From: Simmondsia chinensis
Taxonomy: Eukaryota; Streptophyta; Magnoliopsida; Caryophyllales; Simmondsiaceae
Length of the DNA stretch: 64,000 nt
Direction of reading: 5' to 3'
Assembly: GCA_018398585.1 (NCBI GenBank)
Contig: JAGTTD010000015.1
Span: forward strand, 7,383,001-7,447,000
In this document: positions 10,930 through 24,148 of the stretch, piece by piece
How the letters are laid out: every line of letters begins with the position of its first letter
Position numbering within the stretch: the first letter of the stretch is position 1
The notes under the pieces: model-generated
What the model was told of the DNA's origin: nothing
Seen by the model: the letters and a program-made list of their open reading frames with translations, nothing else
Databases searched by the model: none
Program-made: the position numbers and the translations under genes

Positions 10930-13900
10930 ATGAGTATCATTTGTTGGAACTGTTAGGGTTTGGACCAATCTTGCACAGTACAAGATCTTAGAGAATTATG
11001 TAATAAATTTAAGTCCACTATTGTGTTCTTGATGGAAACTAAGCAGTCCGCCCAGACGGTTAGTAGTGTTGTTAGAATACTTGATCTCCAAAATGTCTTT
11101 TGTGTCGACCCTATAGGTTTATCAGGGGTCTCTCGCTCATGAGGTTAAATAATGGTAACATTTTAATCAAGAAGACTTCTCCCCATTTCATTTATGTTGA
11201 TGTGCACTGTTTTATTTCTAACGTAAAATTGTCCCACTGTTTCTTATATGGCGAACTTGACAAATCAAAACATTTAGCTTTCTGAGCTAGCTTGGCTAGC
11301 CATTTTAGTGATTTAAGTCAATCCACATATTTCTTCGGCGACTTCAATGCTATTACCTCGGCTTCCAACAAGCTCAATGGATGCTCGTTGACCAACACCC
11401 AATTAGAGTGGGTAACAGACTTTTTGTACTCTTATAATCTCATTCAGATCGTCTCTCAGGGATGTCGATTTTTGTGGTCAAACAAGCAAAGAAATGTCTG
11501 AAATGTTAAAGAATGAATTGATAAAGTTGCCCCTAACCAGGGATGGCTTTCCTTGCTCCTGAATGTAGTGGTTACTCTTCACCCTGCTACAACTTCCGAT
11601 CATTCCCGTCTTACCATTCAGCTTAAGGGCGCGGTTCATCCGAGAAAGCGAGAATTTAAATTCGAATCAAAATGGATTCTCGATGAAGAGTGTGCCAACA
11701 CTGTTAAGAGACGATGGAGTAAAGGTGATATGGGTTGTAGAATGTTTAAATTGCATAAGAAAACCATCTTGTAGAAAATCTCTCAAGGAGTGGAGTATAA
11801 ATCGAAGAAAGGAAAGAGATGATTTTTTCAATCATGCTTCATCCCGTTTTACCGAGCTTCAAAGCGGTCCACCTCAGAGCAAGAAATGGAAGAAGAGGAA
11901 GATTTGAAAAAGGGGATGCAAAAATGGTGGAAGGAAGAGGAAAGGTATTAGTACCAAAGATCTCAGGTTAAGTGGCCCTCTTTTGGAGGACAAGAACACC
12001 AAATTTTTTTCATGCAACTTTCTCTCAAAGGAAAAGAAGGAATTTCATTTCCAAATTGATAATTGATGGTCTTGGATGGGTGGAAGACCAAACTATGATT
12101 AAAAATCACGTTGCCATCATTTTGAGATCTTTTATGAGGCCAAAGGAATGGAAAACAGGGATAATGTGATAAAGGAATTGCAGCCTACTGTGACCAACAT
12201 CATGAATGAAGCCCTCACTGCTGCAGTTTCTAGTATTGAGATCAAAGAGGCTGTTTTTCAAGCTTGGTGGCTTGAAAGCTCCCAATCCTAATGGTTTCCC
12301 AGGTATTTTCTATACTTCCTTTTAGGATATAGTTTCCGATTATGTGATTTTCGCTGTTAAAGATTTTTTTGAGAGTCGTAAAATGCTTAAATCCCTAAAT
12401 TTTACAAACTTGGTCCTTATCCCAAAAACTCCACCTCCCAAATCCATACACAACTTCCGTCCAATTAGTTTATGTAACTATAGTTAGAAAATCATTACAA
12501 AAATAATTGAAAATCGACTCAAACCTTTCATGAATGATATTATTTCCTACTCCCAAGCAACTTTCATTAAGGATCGCCTCATCCAAGACAATATTTTAAT
12601 TACCCGTGAAGCCATCCATGCTCTAATAAACCGACATAGGGCTAAAAAGCACTTTATGGCTCTCAAATTATACCTTGCAAAAGCTTATGATCATGCCCTT
12701 TCTTTAAGATGCTCTTTCAAAGTTCGGTTTCTCCCGTAGCTATATTGATTGGGTGATGGAGTGCATCATGACGGTACACATATCTCTAGTTGTTAATAGG
12801 GAGCGACTCAAGCCTTTTTCCATTGGTAGAGGCCTGAGGCAAGGGGATCCACTTTCCCCGTTCCTCTTCCTCGTCGTTATGGATTGTCTATCCCGGCTAA
12901 TCTTGAAAGCCTAGAACTCAGGGCTTTGGGGAAGATTTCATATTAAGCCGTCTTGTCCAGGCATCATACATCTCCCTTGCAGACGATTGCCTTCTTTTCT
13001 TTCAAGCTACTCCTCACACGTGCTGTATGGTAAAGAATCTCCTTCGTATGTTTTGTAAGGCCTTAAGCCAAGAGGTTAACTTCTAAAAATCCCATGCTTT
13101 CTTTTGTACTAGCACCCCTCGGGAAAATAGAGAAGAATCCTTGGGAATTTTAGGAGTTGACCATATGGAGAAAGACGAATGGTACTTGAGCTCCCGTCTC
13201 TTATGGGGATGGTAGAAAAAAACTACCCTCTCTTTTATTTAGAAAAAATAAGATGTAAAATTTATGGATGGAAGGGCAAGTTCCTTTCTCATGTTGGAAG
13301 AGAGATTCTTATCAAGTCCATCCTTGTAGTTGTTTTAGAATTCCCATTTATTTTGCAAAAAAAAAAAATCGGTGGTTTGTTATCAAGGTTTTGGTGGAAG
13401 GGTGGATCTTGTGATGATAGAGGTATTCATTGGACTAATTGGGGCAAGTTATCTAAACCCAAATCATTGGGAGGCCTCGGCTTCCGCGACTTGGTTGGTG
13501 CCAATCTCGCCATTCTTGCAAATAATATATGGAGAGCTATTGAAATTCCGAATGCTTTTTGGGTCCATATCTTTAAAGGAATCTACTTTCCCAATGGTTC
13601 TTTTATCGATGCCAAGGTGGGTCATTGGGGGTTGGTGAAGCCTCATTGAGGGTAAAAACTTCATTGAAAAAGGTATCCGTTAGAATGTGAAAAGTGGAAA
13701 TGATATCGATATTTGGAATGATAAATGGATTTTCAATCTTCCCAGCTTCATCGCTTCAAGGATGAACCGGGAGGGTAAGAGTCCCAAGAAGGTTATGGAG
13801 TTGATCTGCCACAATGCTCGTAGGTGGGATGAGAGGACTATTTCATGCTTATTTGAAAAAAAGTGTGGCGGATTGCATTCGTTTGATCCCAATTGGTGAT

Positions 13901-14163
13901 GGCTCCAAACCAGACAACTTGGTATGGCACTTCACCCACAACGGAAACTACACGGTAAATCAGGTTACGGTTAATGGTCATCATTGGACCCCAAAGGGAA
14001 CAAAGTCTGGGACTATGCCTCGAGATCGAATGCAAATCATTATTATGCTCTGAAGTCTACTTGGGCTACTAATGCTCCCCCCAAGATCCGTCATTTTCTT
14101 TGGCGGGCTCTTTCTAACGCTCTTGCTACTTGTGAAATTCTTTATCAGAGGGGGATAATTTTT
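10930..14163 (+). pseudogene. LINE A endonuclease and reverse transcriptase (first part)
   Basis: The likely start is ATG 10930 (MSIICWNC, then a stop at 10954 where the family has the RGL motif). Endonuclease pieces include FLMETK (about 11030) and FFGDFNAITSASNKLNG (about 11330). RT pieces include PNPNGFPGIFY (about 12280), IHNFRPISLCN (about 12450), ATFIKDRLIQDN (about 12560), GRGLRQGDPLSPFLF (about 12830) and an ADDCLLFFQ block that stands for the FADD active site (about 12975). After that comes the RT C-terminal region, including LLSRFWWKGG and GGLGFRD. Stops and frameshifts are frequent. The zinc-knuckle region (RHFLWRALSNALAT) breaks at about 14158 and resumes at 22921. Confidence 0.88.
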
Positions 14164-16307
14164 TGGGATAAATTTAAAAAACTTTCCCTAATTTGATAAA
14201 ATTAACGCATTGGAAGGGTTTAAAATTCAGAATTTTAAACCTAAAATTGATTTAAAATTCCTAATTTTAAATCTTTAGATTTAAATTCCTAATTTAAATC
14301 AACATGCCTCTACTGTAATATATTCATAACAATTATATGAACTATAACTAGCATAATGAGAAAATTATAAATAAATAGAAAAGTACAAAACTTAAAAGAA
14401 AAGGAAAGAAGAATACCCAGAATTGCTTAAAAATAAGAAAAACAAAATAATAAATAACTCCAAGAAAGTTGAGAAAATCGAGACCTGGCTGCCTTCTGCG
14501 CAATGATCTCAAAACGCCCAGAGAGTGAGCTCCAAAAATTTTCAACGAAAATTTTTCTATCTAATTAAATCTTTGAAATTCAACACTTTCAAAAATCTTT
14601 TAAATTTGAATTGATTGAATGCTAAACCATAAAATTAGTATTTTTATTCATACTAGGATATTGGAACGAAAAATAATAAATTTTTGATGTGGGATTCGTT
14701 TAAACAAAGCAAAACGCAGCCTACAACGACGTCATTTCACTTTGGGACAAAAATGTGTGTTTTGGCCAGTCAATAACTGCCACGTGTCGCTGCGCGATTC
14801 GCCCGTGCACGCGGGCGCGGATAGATGAGTGGGGTGTCCACTTACTACTAGGTTGGATCCGATGTCAACCCATGGAAGCACCATTTGTTACTATTGGACA
14901 AATTCCTTCTTTTGCCCACTTGAATGAAAAGATGCGGTAAGGCAACTTGTCATCTCCTTCTCTTGGACCGCGCCTCTCGGTCTCATTGAGCTTTCGGGTG
15001 GCATGCTCCTATTGGTTCCCACCTAAAGGGGCGGATCCACCCCGTTTGACCACGCCATGATTGGTCAGCTGCGTTTCATTGAGATTTTGACCTGATTCCT
15101 TTTTTTTTTAATTTTGTTTCCCACATGTAAAAAATTTATCTTATAAATTTTAATTTTCAAAAATTATTTTATTTTATAATTTTTAATTTTTATTCATCTT
15201 ATTAATAATGTATGGTAAATTTAAATTTACTCATCTTATGAGTTCTTTAATATTTTTCCGACAGCATTAAAATCAAAGGCTTGCGTAGGGACCTCGGGGA
15301 CAATTTAGATCTAACTTCAAATGGGTTAAATTAATTATCATCTCATAATAAAATTTAATTACTATTTAATGGGACTTAATTCCACTAGATAAATCCCTCT
15401 GCACTCTAGACTTAAACCATTTATTCGGTATTTTTCAAATAGACTGTAATGATGACAATAACCCTTCCACTAGATGTCCATGACAAATATAAGTATGACT
15501 ACTATCATTATTTTTCTCACAGCTTTTCCATTAGTTACCGTCTCGTCCTTTACTGAATAATTTATTTATAGTTGAACATATTCATAATATAAATTCCAAA
15601 TGTCAACACTTGAAACACTTTGGCCAAAGATTCCGAACTATTCAATGCTTGTGAATCAACTTAGGGGACATGTATATCTCATAAGAGATTGTAGATTCCG
15701 TATTGAATACCTAAACCTTGTCACACTTCACGCCCCTACCTAGTATACGTAGGAATTCAATCATTTGTCTAGACCATACTTATAGTACACCAAAGCAACT
15801 AACATTCCATGCACAAGTCCAGAATACTCTTAGGATTTAAAATGGTCGCTCAAACAGTACAACATAAATCACTCATCTCGGATAGTAGTCTGGAAACAAG
15901 CAACTCACATGATCCAACTCAGTAAGTCAATCTTATTAAACACACCAACCTCACACTTTTGGATCACCATCTACATGACCGAGACAAATCATCTAAAGTG
16001 TCGAGTTATAGTCTTAACAAACAAGTAGCCCAAACTTATCACCGACCACGAGTTATTCAAATAACATTCCATACCATTTATTCCAAGTCTATATGTGGCT
16101 TAATCTCATTATCCACGTAGAACAAACGTATAAAATATAATCTGAGGACTCTGTCCATCTCATGGACAACAATTAAAAGAAAAATCACATGCAGTATATA
16201 TACTCACTTACACAAATTTAACGAGGAAACGACTAAAACTTCTATTTTATTCATTAATAGAGTAATATTACAAAATAAATCAAGATTTTAGGAGACTATT
16301 CCTAACA
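14164..16307 (-). repeat. 3' LTR of minus-strand Copia (about 2.1 kb)
   Basis: It matches 21303-22920 along its length but holds two blocks absent there: about 130 bases near 14850-14990 and about 375 bases near 15888-16262. On the + strand it starts TGGGATAAATTT and ends TATTCCTAACA. The ORFs inside are chance ones. Confidence 0.8.
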
Positions 16308-16429
16308 ATCTTTCACTTGTCCTAAATCCAATTTATGATAAACTTTATACCCATCCCTTCTATGTATGATCCAAAAATCTACAAAGTCAAAGTTTTTGTG
16401 AATTCAATTATTCTATTTAAATCAACATG

Positions 16430-19400
16430 CCCTCTTTACAGCTTCTGAAGCTGCAACACAATTTTTCTATGGTAAAGTCAGCAATACAAGACTGCTTGAC
16501 ACTCCTACCACTAATGGCTCCTCCGTCAAAGGTAAGGATATGCTCGGACGTCGAACGTCTAGCATCTCTATCTGCCTAAAAGTCTGAATTAGTATAGCCA
16601 ACTGGAACCAACTCGTCACTTTGAAAGATTAGCATATAATATCTAGTTCTTCTTAAGTACTTGAAAATATGCTACACTGCCTCCCGTGCATTGGACCTGG
16701 GTTAGACTGATATCTGCTTACCATACCAACAGCATAGCAGATATCCGTTCTTGTGCACAACATGGCATACATAAGGCTTCCCACAACCGAAGCATATGGA
16801 ACATTCCTTATCAACTCCTCCTCTTGAGGTGTCTTAGGACGCTGCTCTAAAGAAAGATGGATTCCATGCCTGAAAGGTACAAACCCTTTCTTGAAGTCCT
16901 CCATGTTATAGCTTGACAACATCTTGTCAATATAAGCAGCTTGAGAAAGACCTAACATCCTACTCTTACAATCTCGCAAAAGCTTGATCCCAAGAATATA
17001 GCTGGCTTCTCCTAAGTCCTTCATATCGAACTGACTTGAAAACCAAATCTTTACAGATGATAACACTCCTACATCATTCCCAATGAGTAGTATATCGTTG
17101 ACATACAATACTAAGAAAGTCGCTACTTTCTGTTGATGTCGTTTGTACACGCATGGTTCATCAACCAATTGCTCAAAACTATAAGACTTAATATCTTCAT
17201 TGAATCTAATATTCCATGAGCGCGATGCTTGCTTCGGTCCCTATATGGACTTCTTCAATTTGCATACCATATGCTCCTGATTTTTGCCAAAGAAACCATT
17301 TGTTGCACCATATAGATGTCTTCTTCAAGACGACCATTCAGAAAGGCCGTTTTGATGTCCATTTTTCATATCTCATAATTATTATAAGTTGTAATCAATA
17401 GGAGTACCCTTGTGGACTTTAGTATTGCTACTAGTGAGAAGGTCTCATCATAATCAATTCCTTCGCCACACCTCCTTGCTTCGGCACTGGGGGTTTGCGC
17501 CTTAGTTTCCTTTTGTTCCTTAGTTGTACTTTGGTTGATTTCTATATGGACTCTCTCTGGACTGTTTTGACGGTGTTTCATATTTGTAGGCTTCGGCCAT
17601 GTCCTGGGGTATGCCCCTTTAGCTTTACTATTTTTCTTTTCATCTATATATTTCGCTGACTTACCAAAAAAAAAAAAAATCAATTCCTTTGTTTTGGGTA
17701 AAACCCTTAGCAACCAGCCTTGCCTTGAAGATCTCTACCATCCCCGTACACTTATCTTTTCCTTTCTTATACCCATTTACAGCCAATGGACTTAATGCTA
17801 AGAGGTGCCTCTATAAGATCCTAGACCTAATTAGAATACATAAATCGTATCTCAGATTTCATTGCTAAGACCCACTGGTCAGCGTCCTTGTCTGTAATTG
17901 GCTCATTGTACCTGAGAGGATCAGATTCAATGTCACGATCAACCATTAAGGCTCCCGCCATGAATCTGTCAGGTGCCCTGACAATCCTCCCACTATGCCT
18001 AGGCTCTCGCATACCTGGAATCATTCTAGTCCCCTTCAGTAGGTGCATCTAATGCATCCACTATGCCCTGAGTTGTGTTTAACAGTTTAGAATTAGCGTC
18101 ATTTTCTTTTATCTCCTCTAACACTACTCCGCTTTTGCTTTTGTAGTCTACTATAAAATCCTCCTTTAAACATTTCGCATTTATATTTACAAAAATATTT
18201 GGTAAAGTCGCATGACTCATCATGGGCCTTACCATCTCTAATAATGTCCTATTTCATCTTTCTGTAACACTATTCTACTATGGTGTACCTAGAGTAGAAA
18301 GCTGAGATCTTATCCCATTTGTATTTAGGAAATCCAGAAACTCACCCAAAAAATATTCACCACTTCGATCTGATCGAAACGACTTAACTTGTTTACCTAG
18401 TTGCTTTTAAATATCAGCTTTGTACTCTTTGAACTTTTCAAAAGAGTCTGATTTATGTCGAATTAGATAAACATATCCATACCTAGAGTAATCATCAGTA
18501 AACGTGATGAAGTACTCACACCTAGCTCTTGCTCGAACATTCATTGGTCCACACACATACGTGTGAACCAGCTCAAGCAAGTCACCAACCCTGCTACCTT
18601 TACTCTTAAAGACAGACATGGTCATCTTCCCTTCTATGCAGGATTCGCAGACTAGTAATGACTTCAAGTCCAATGGTTCTATCTGTCCATCTTTCACTAG
18701 TCTTTAGATCTTGTTCGAATCAATGTGACCTAAATGTTGGTGCCATGTGAAGGCATCATCCCTTTCGGATTGTTTTCTTTTAGGAGATTGAATAAGTGAG
18801 CTTGTGCTAAATTCATTTAAAAAAACACGAGAGTTTTGATAAGGAAATAACATAAATAAATCATCAGTACATGTACCTTTGCAAATAAATAATTTATTTC
18901 TCATAATAATAGGTTCACAACCAAAATTAACTGAATAACCGTCATCCAATAAACAAGACACAGAAATCAAATTCCTGCGTAATACAGTTACAAATAAACA
19001 ATCTTTTAAAACCAAAACCCTACCACTAAAGACTAAGCTAACATCTCCTACTCCTAATACTGCTACTCTTATACCATCTCCAATCTTCAGGTACAGATCT
19101 CCATCATGCAGCCTCCTAGTTAGCCTAAGCCCCTGTAACATATTACAGACATAATCAGTTGAACCTAAGTCCGCCACACCAGGAACCTGGTGGACTCTTA
19201 ACAATGCAAGACTTAACTAGGTGAGATATCATCATACCTTCACCAGATGGCTTAGCAGTCTTTGCAGGAAGAGGAGCTATGTACTTTGTGCGGTTCCTCT
19301 TCCAATGGCCCATCTTTCTGCAAAAGAAACACTTTCCTTTTGCTAGCTTTATATTAGGCTTAGTTGCTACACTAGCAACCCTGCCTTTGCATTTCTTTCA

Positions 19401-20060
19401 AGTCGATCTCTTGTTTCCCTAGCTCCGACTAGCCCTTGATACCTGAGTCAAGTGGACACTCCCCTTGGCTCGCATCACACCCACTACAACCTACAGCTCC
19501 TTTATCAGCTCAAGCAATGAATAATCTTTATTATTCGTCGTGTAGTTGAGCCTGAACTGAGTAAAAGAGTTGGACAGAGAGCTGAGAATGATATCTTGCT
19601 GAGATTGACTATCAATCTTAGCACCAAGAATCTCTAGCTCAAATAAACACGCCATCATTTCCTGGCGTGCTCCTGAACCGGCAACCCTTTTGACATCCTC
19701 ATATTCAAGAGCTTCCTCATTAGCTCTTGCCTTGCTGCCTATTTTGACCACCAAACATTTCCTTTAAATGTTTGATCATTTCAGCCGCTGGTTCCATTTC
19801 AAGCATTTGATGCTTGAGAACATTTGTCACTAAAGCCAAAATATAACATCTGGCTAACTCATTAGCCTTATTCTAGAGTTCATAATGCTCTTTAACAGCA
19901 TCCGTAAAATTATAACCAGGCACCGTAGGTCGGGCGTCAGTGAAAACAAACTTATGACCCTCATGCATTAACACTATGTCCAAATTCGTTTTCTAGGTGA
20001 AGTAATTCGGTCCAGTTAAAGCATTATCTTTCAAAATTAATAAAGTGCGCCAGTTGCAGC
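16430..20060 (-). pseudogene. Copia gag-pol of the long-LTR element, heavily decayed
   Basis: Reading on the minus strand from the right: gag (LTGPNY near 20020; FTQFRLNY near 19550), a damaged zinc knuckle CFFCRKMGHWKRN near 19320, the pre-integrase region with WHQHLGHIDSNKI (18704-19204), integrase core with ESCIEGKM and FTDDYSRYGYVYL (18407-18697), a linker with RHSGRIVRAPDRF near 17970, RT with YDETFSLVAILKS near 17430 and YVNDILLIGND (17045-17110), and RNase H to about 16430. The RT active-site motif reads YVND rather than YVDD. Stops and frameshifts separate most blocks, and a 214-bp insertion interrupts RT. Confidence 0.87.
17464..17677 (+). mobile_element. Short poly(A)-tailed retroposon inside the Copia RT
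   Basis: About 200 bases ending in an A tract (17666-17677) are flanked by AATCAATTCCTT at 17452-17463 and 17678-17689, a perfect 12-bp duplication. Removing the insert rejoins the Copia RT sequence around the YDETFS motif. The tail direction makes it a + strand insertion. Its body has no ORF homology I recognise. It may be the 3' end of a truncated LINE (its end CTGACTTACC then A-tract resembles the end of LINE B) or a SINE. Confidence 0.8.
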
Positions 20061-21284
20061 CATTTCAAAAATACCATAAATGCAAAACATTTATGTAACT
20101 ATCTAATATGAGTCATGTATAATGCAATGATATCAATCTTTTAATAGAGCAAACGCAATCACTCAGGTATCCACAAACTTGTACTATCATGCATGGCATG
20201 ATGACCCAAACAAACCACTCCTTACTCCCCGGCAGCGGGGTCGTATAAAATTAGTTTGGGTGAGAACTATTCTCAATTAACATGTTTTCTTGTAACTCTT
20301 ACTAAACATGATTAACTCACTACTTTATCTCAGTCTCTAACATAACACAACAGAGCTCCTTGGGGAGGTTAATGTATCATGCTAGTCAAGTGTAAACGAT
20401 TACCTAAACCTCCATAGAAATACACGTACGTAATACTCCACGGCAGCATGGTTGCATTGCTTCTTTGCACTTTGGTTTATCCTAATAGAAGTCTAACCCT
20501 GTAATCTGCGAACCGACATTTTCTGCAAGGAGTTCTATCAATCTACTATATTGTTAGACCGGTAATGGAGACCGTAAGGTATCAACAATTGAACCTCGCT
20601 CCTACTTAATTTTTATAAACTAGAGGTTTACTTAACTTACATTTACAATTTAGATTATCTCGTGATCTCCTTTGGAATCTCATTCTAAAAATTAAATTAA
20701 CTAACAAAATTAATTAATTAAATTTTTTGTTTATTGAAAATAGTACCGACTTACAACTTAGATTATCTCATAATCTACTTTAAAATCTCATTTTAAATAA
20801 AATTAAATTAATAAAAATTAATTTTTAATTTTCAAATAAACTAGTACTGATATCTACAAGTCCCCAAAAAAAATTTTGAATAAAAAATTTGCTGATGTCA
20901 GTGCCACGTTAGCATCTACTGATGTCAGCATGTGCTGACATCAGATAATGACGTCAAGGTCAGCATTGGTTTTTTTCATAATTAAAAAATAATAATAATA
21001 AATCTAATCTCAATAGATGAATTTTATCCGATTTTGTAAATCAGATAATATATGCAAAATCTCATTATACAAACAACATGAATGCAAATTAATAAATTGA
21101 CAAACCTGAAATAACTATTAATTCAATATAGATTTAAACAATTTAGACCGATACTTAGTTATTATAAAAATCAAATTAAAACATCTTTCCTTCTTAATAA
21201 AATCTCTATTTTATTAAATTGTAAGTCTATTTATTTCGATCCTATTATACCTCTTCATGTATATTATGAATGTAATCAAAGGTT
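20061..21284 (-). other. Untranslated leader of the long-LTR Copia
   Basis: Between the primer site and gag lies about 1.2 kb of non-coding DNA with phrases such as ACTCCCCGGCAGCGGGG (about 20225) and TAGACCGGTAATGG (about 20555). The same leader sequence recurs at 63370-64000, showing a second family member there. Confidence 0.65.
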
Positions 21285-21297
21285 GGCTCTGATACCA
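21285..21297 (-). promoter_or_regulatory. Primer-binding site of minus-strand Copia
   Basis: GGCTCTGATACCA on the + strand is TGGTATCAGAGCC on the minus strand, complementary to the 3' end of initiator tRNA-Met. It lies five bases inside the 5' LTR. Confidence 0.85.
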
Positions 21298-21302
21298 ATT
21301 AT

Positions 21303-22920
21303 TGGGACGATAAATTTTTCCTAATTTGATAAAGTTAACGCAGCAGAAGTGTTTACAAATTTTTAATTTTAAACCCAAGGTTGATTTAAATTTTTAATTT
21401 TAAATGTACATATTTAAATTTTTAATTTACATTTACAGGCATCTATTCTAATATATTTATAATAGTTACATGAACTATAAAAAAACTGTAAATAAATAGA
21501 AAAGTAAAAAAACTTAAAAGCTAAGAATACCTGAAATTACTCTAAAATAAGAAAACCAAAATAATAAATAACTCCAAAAAAGCTGAGAAAACCAAAACCC
21601 AGCTACCTTCTACGCAATGACCTCAAAACTCCCGAAGAGTGGGCTCCGAAAAATATTAAACTATAAAAACAAAATTTCAATGGAAATTTTCTCTATAATT
21701 AGATCTCCGAAAGTCAATACTTTCAGAAATTTTTTAATTTTGAATTAAATAGATGCCAAACCTTAAAATCGGTATCTCTATTTATAGTAGGATATCAGAG
21801 CGAAAAATAGTAAATTTTTGATATGGGATTCATTTAAACAAAGAAAAATGCAGCCTAAAACGACGACATTTCACTTTGGGACAAAAACGCATGTTTTGGC
21901 AAGTCCAAAACTGCCACGTGTCGCGGCTCGATTTGCCCGCGTACGCAAGCACAACTAGATGAGTGGGTGTCCAGGAGTGTACGACGTAGCACACTCCTAT
22001 TGGTCCACGCCCAAAGGCGTGGATCCACCCCTTTTGGTGTCGCGGGTGCTGATTGGTCAACTGCGTTTCACTCGGATTTTGACTTGATTCCTTTTCTTTT
22101 TGTTTTCCACACGTAAAAAATTCATCTTATGGATTTCAATTTTCAAAAATTATTTTATTTTATAATTTATAATTTTTATTTATCTTATGAATACTGTTTG
22201 AGAAATTTAAATTTACTTATCTCATGAATTCTTTAATATTTTTTCAACGGCAATAAAATCAGAGGCTTGTGCAGGGACCTCGTAAACAATTTAAATCTAT
22301 CTCCAAATAGGTTAAATTAATTATCATCACATGATAAAATTTAATTACCATGTAATAGGACTTAATTCCACTAAATAAATTCCACTACACTCTAGACTTA
22401 AACCATTTATTCAATATTTTTCAAATAGACTGTATTGATAACAACAACCCCTCAACTAGATGTCCATGAAAAAAATAATTATAACTACAATCATTATTTT
22501 CCTCGCAAATATCCATTAGTTACCGACTCGCCCTTTACTTAATAATTCATTTATACTTGGACATATTCACAGTATAAATTTCAATTGTCATACACTTGGA
22601 ACACTTTAGCCAAAGATTCCGAACTATTCAAACACTCGCGAATCAACTAAGGGGACGTCTATATCTCATAAGGGACTGTAGGTTCCATATTGAATACCTA
22701 ATCCTTGTCACACTTCATGCCGCTACCCAGTGTACGTGAGAATTCAGACATTTGTCTAGACCTTACTTATAGTACACTAAAGCAACTAACATTCCATGTA
22801 CAAGTCCAGAATACTCTCAGGATTTAGAGTCGTCAATCAAACAGTACAACATGAATCACTCATCTCCGATTATAGTAATATTATTAAATAAATCTGGATT
22901 TCAGGATACTATTCCTAACA
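21303..22920 (-). repeat. 5' LTR of minus-strand Copia (about 1.6 kb)
   Basis: Homologous to 14164-16307, but missing two internal blocks that copy has. It starts TGGGACGATAAATTTTTC and ends TATTCCTAACA on the + strand. Divergence from the other LTR is obvious by eye, so the insertion is not recent. Confidence 0.8.
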
Positions 22921-23790
22921 TCATTAGCAACCCAATGTGCCCAAGATGTGGGAAGAAGGTGGAAACTATAGAACATATTTTATTTTTGTGTCATTTTCTT
23001 CAAGCATCTTGGCTTGCATCGAACTTAGGCTACAAGCCAAACCCCAGGGACTTTGGGTGCTTCCTCAATTAGTGGTCCTTCATTCAGGACGAGTTCGCAT
23101 GCTCTAAAGATAATATCCTGCTCATTTGTTTCATTTGTTAGGAGCTTTGGAAGGAAAGGAATGCTTTTTTTCTTAAGACACTTTCAATCCCCACCATCTA
23201 AGGTCGCTCCTCATGCAGCTACGAAGGCCCATTCCTTCCTGTCCCTCGAAGCCACTCCTGGCCCATTCAGTGATCAAACTCCACATCCCCTCTTCGCTAC
23301 CACATTGGCCACCTCCTCTTCGAGGTACCGTTAAAATTAATGTCGATATTGCCTTTGATTCTCCTTCCAATCGTAGAGCACTAGCTGTGGTGGCTTGTTC
23401 ATATGACATTATTATCATTGGGGGGCTAGTTTTCTTCGTCGATTTCCCGATCAATGCTCACTAGAGGATCACTCGCTATTCGTGCTGCTTGCCACCTTGC
23501 TAGATGCCATAATTGGGACGAGATCGTCATTAAGTCGGATAACAAGGGGCCCATTGACGCAATTGCTTCTGATGCAACCCCACCTTGGGAAATCTACTCC
23601 ATTGTTGATGATATTAGGAGTTAGTTTATTTTCGTCGTGTACTTTTGCTTCGGTCCCTCGTTGTTGTAATGTGGTGGCTCATTGGGTCGCTCGAAACCAT
23701 CTTGGTGGATGTTGTAACCAAGATTGGTGGATAAGTACCCCTCCTCAACTTGTTTCCATTGTATTTGCAGATTTGAATGTTATGTAGTCT
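22921..23790 (+). pseudogene. LINE A zinc knuckle and RNase H (second part)
   Basis: The zf-RVT domain resumes as SNPMCPRCGKKVETIEHILFLC (two cysteines, then histidine and cysteine), directly continuing the block broken at 14158. An RNase H domain follows (about 23330-23790), ending in a RCCNVVAHWVAR motif typical of plant L1 C-termini. Several frameshifts and stops are present. The A tract starts 20 or so bases downstream. Confidence 0.85.
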
Positions 23791-23849
23791 TGCCCTCGAG
23801 CTTTCTTGCGTTAAAAAAAAAAAAAAAAAAAAACCCTGCTATATTTATA

Positions 23850-24148
23850 GATAAAACTAGGCCTTAAATATAAATATAAAAAAGCATAAAGCTTAATATA
23901 CACATAAATATTAAAATCTATTGTAAATACTGGATATTTAGAATATAATTTCTATGGTCAATATTAGATATTATCAAACATTTTAAAAAAATTAAAAATT
24001 ATGCAGAAGACCTTTATACATATACATATATACACATATACAAATATGTATATTTGGAATAAGTTTCTAACAAGTTTGCGAGTGAATAGGGGAGTTTTAT
24101 GTAAGACACATAGCAATTAAAGTGTCCATCATCTAAAAACCTAAAAAA
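23850..24148. other. AT-rich spacer, no gene seen
   Basis: A/T-rich DNA with short ACATATA repeats near 24015-24050. Nothing recognisable. Confidence 0.5.

Larger units (their letters stand above)
14164..22920 (-). mobile_element. Minus-strand Copia with long LTRs inserted in LINE A
   Basis: The LTRs run TGTTAGGAATAG...TCCCA on the minus strand: 5' LTR 21303-22920, 3' LTR 14164-16307. The primer site TGGTATCAGAGCC follows the 5' LTR (21297-21285), and a purine-rich GGACAAGTGAAAGAT precedes the 3' LTR. LINE coding continues on both sides, so this insertion is younger than the LINE. The flanks TAATT and TCATT could be a mutated 5-bp duplication. Internal coding is heavily decayed. Confidence 0.85.
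10452..23849 (+). mobile_element. L1-type LINE (LINE A) with candidate TSD, split by a Copia element
   Basis: The endonuclease-RT-zinc knuckle-RNase H order and a 3' A tract (23813-23833) mark a plant L1-type element in + orientation. CTATATTTATA occurs just before it (10452-10462) and just after the tail (23839-23849) as a candidate duplication; CCC precedes both copies. The body is split at codon level by the Copia at 14164-22920. The first 460 bases show no ORF1-like gag, so the element may be 5'-incomplete. Confidence 0.8.

Noticed and set aside
14755..14940. ORF inside the left Copia LTR
   Set aside because: It lies in LTR DNA and is not conserved in the other LTR.
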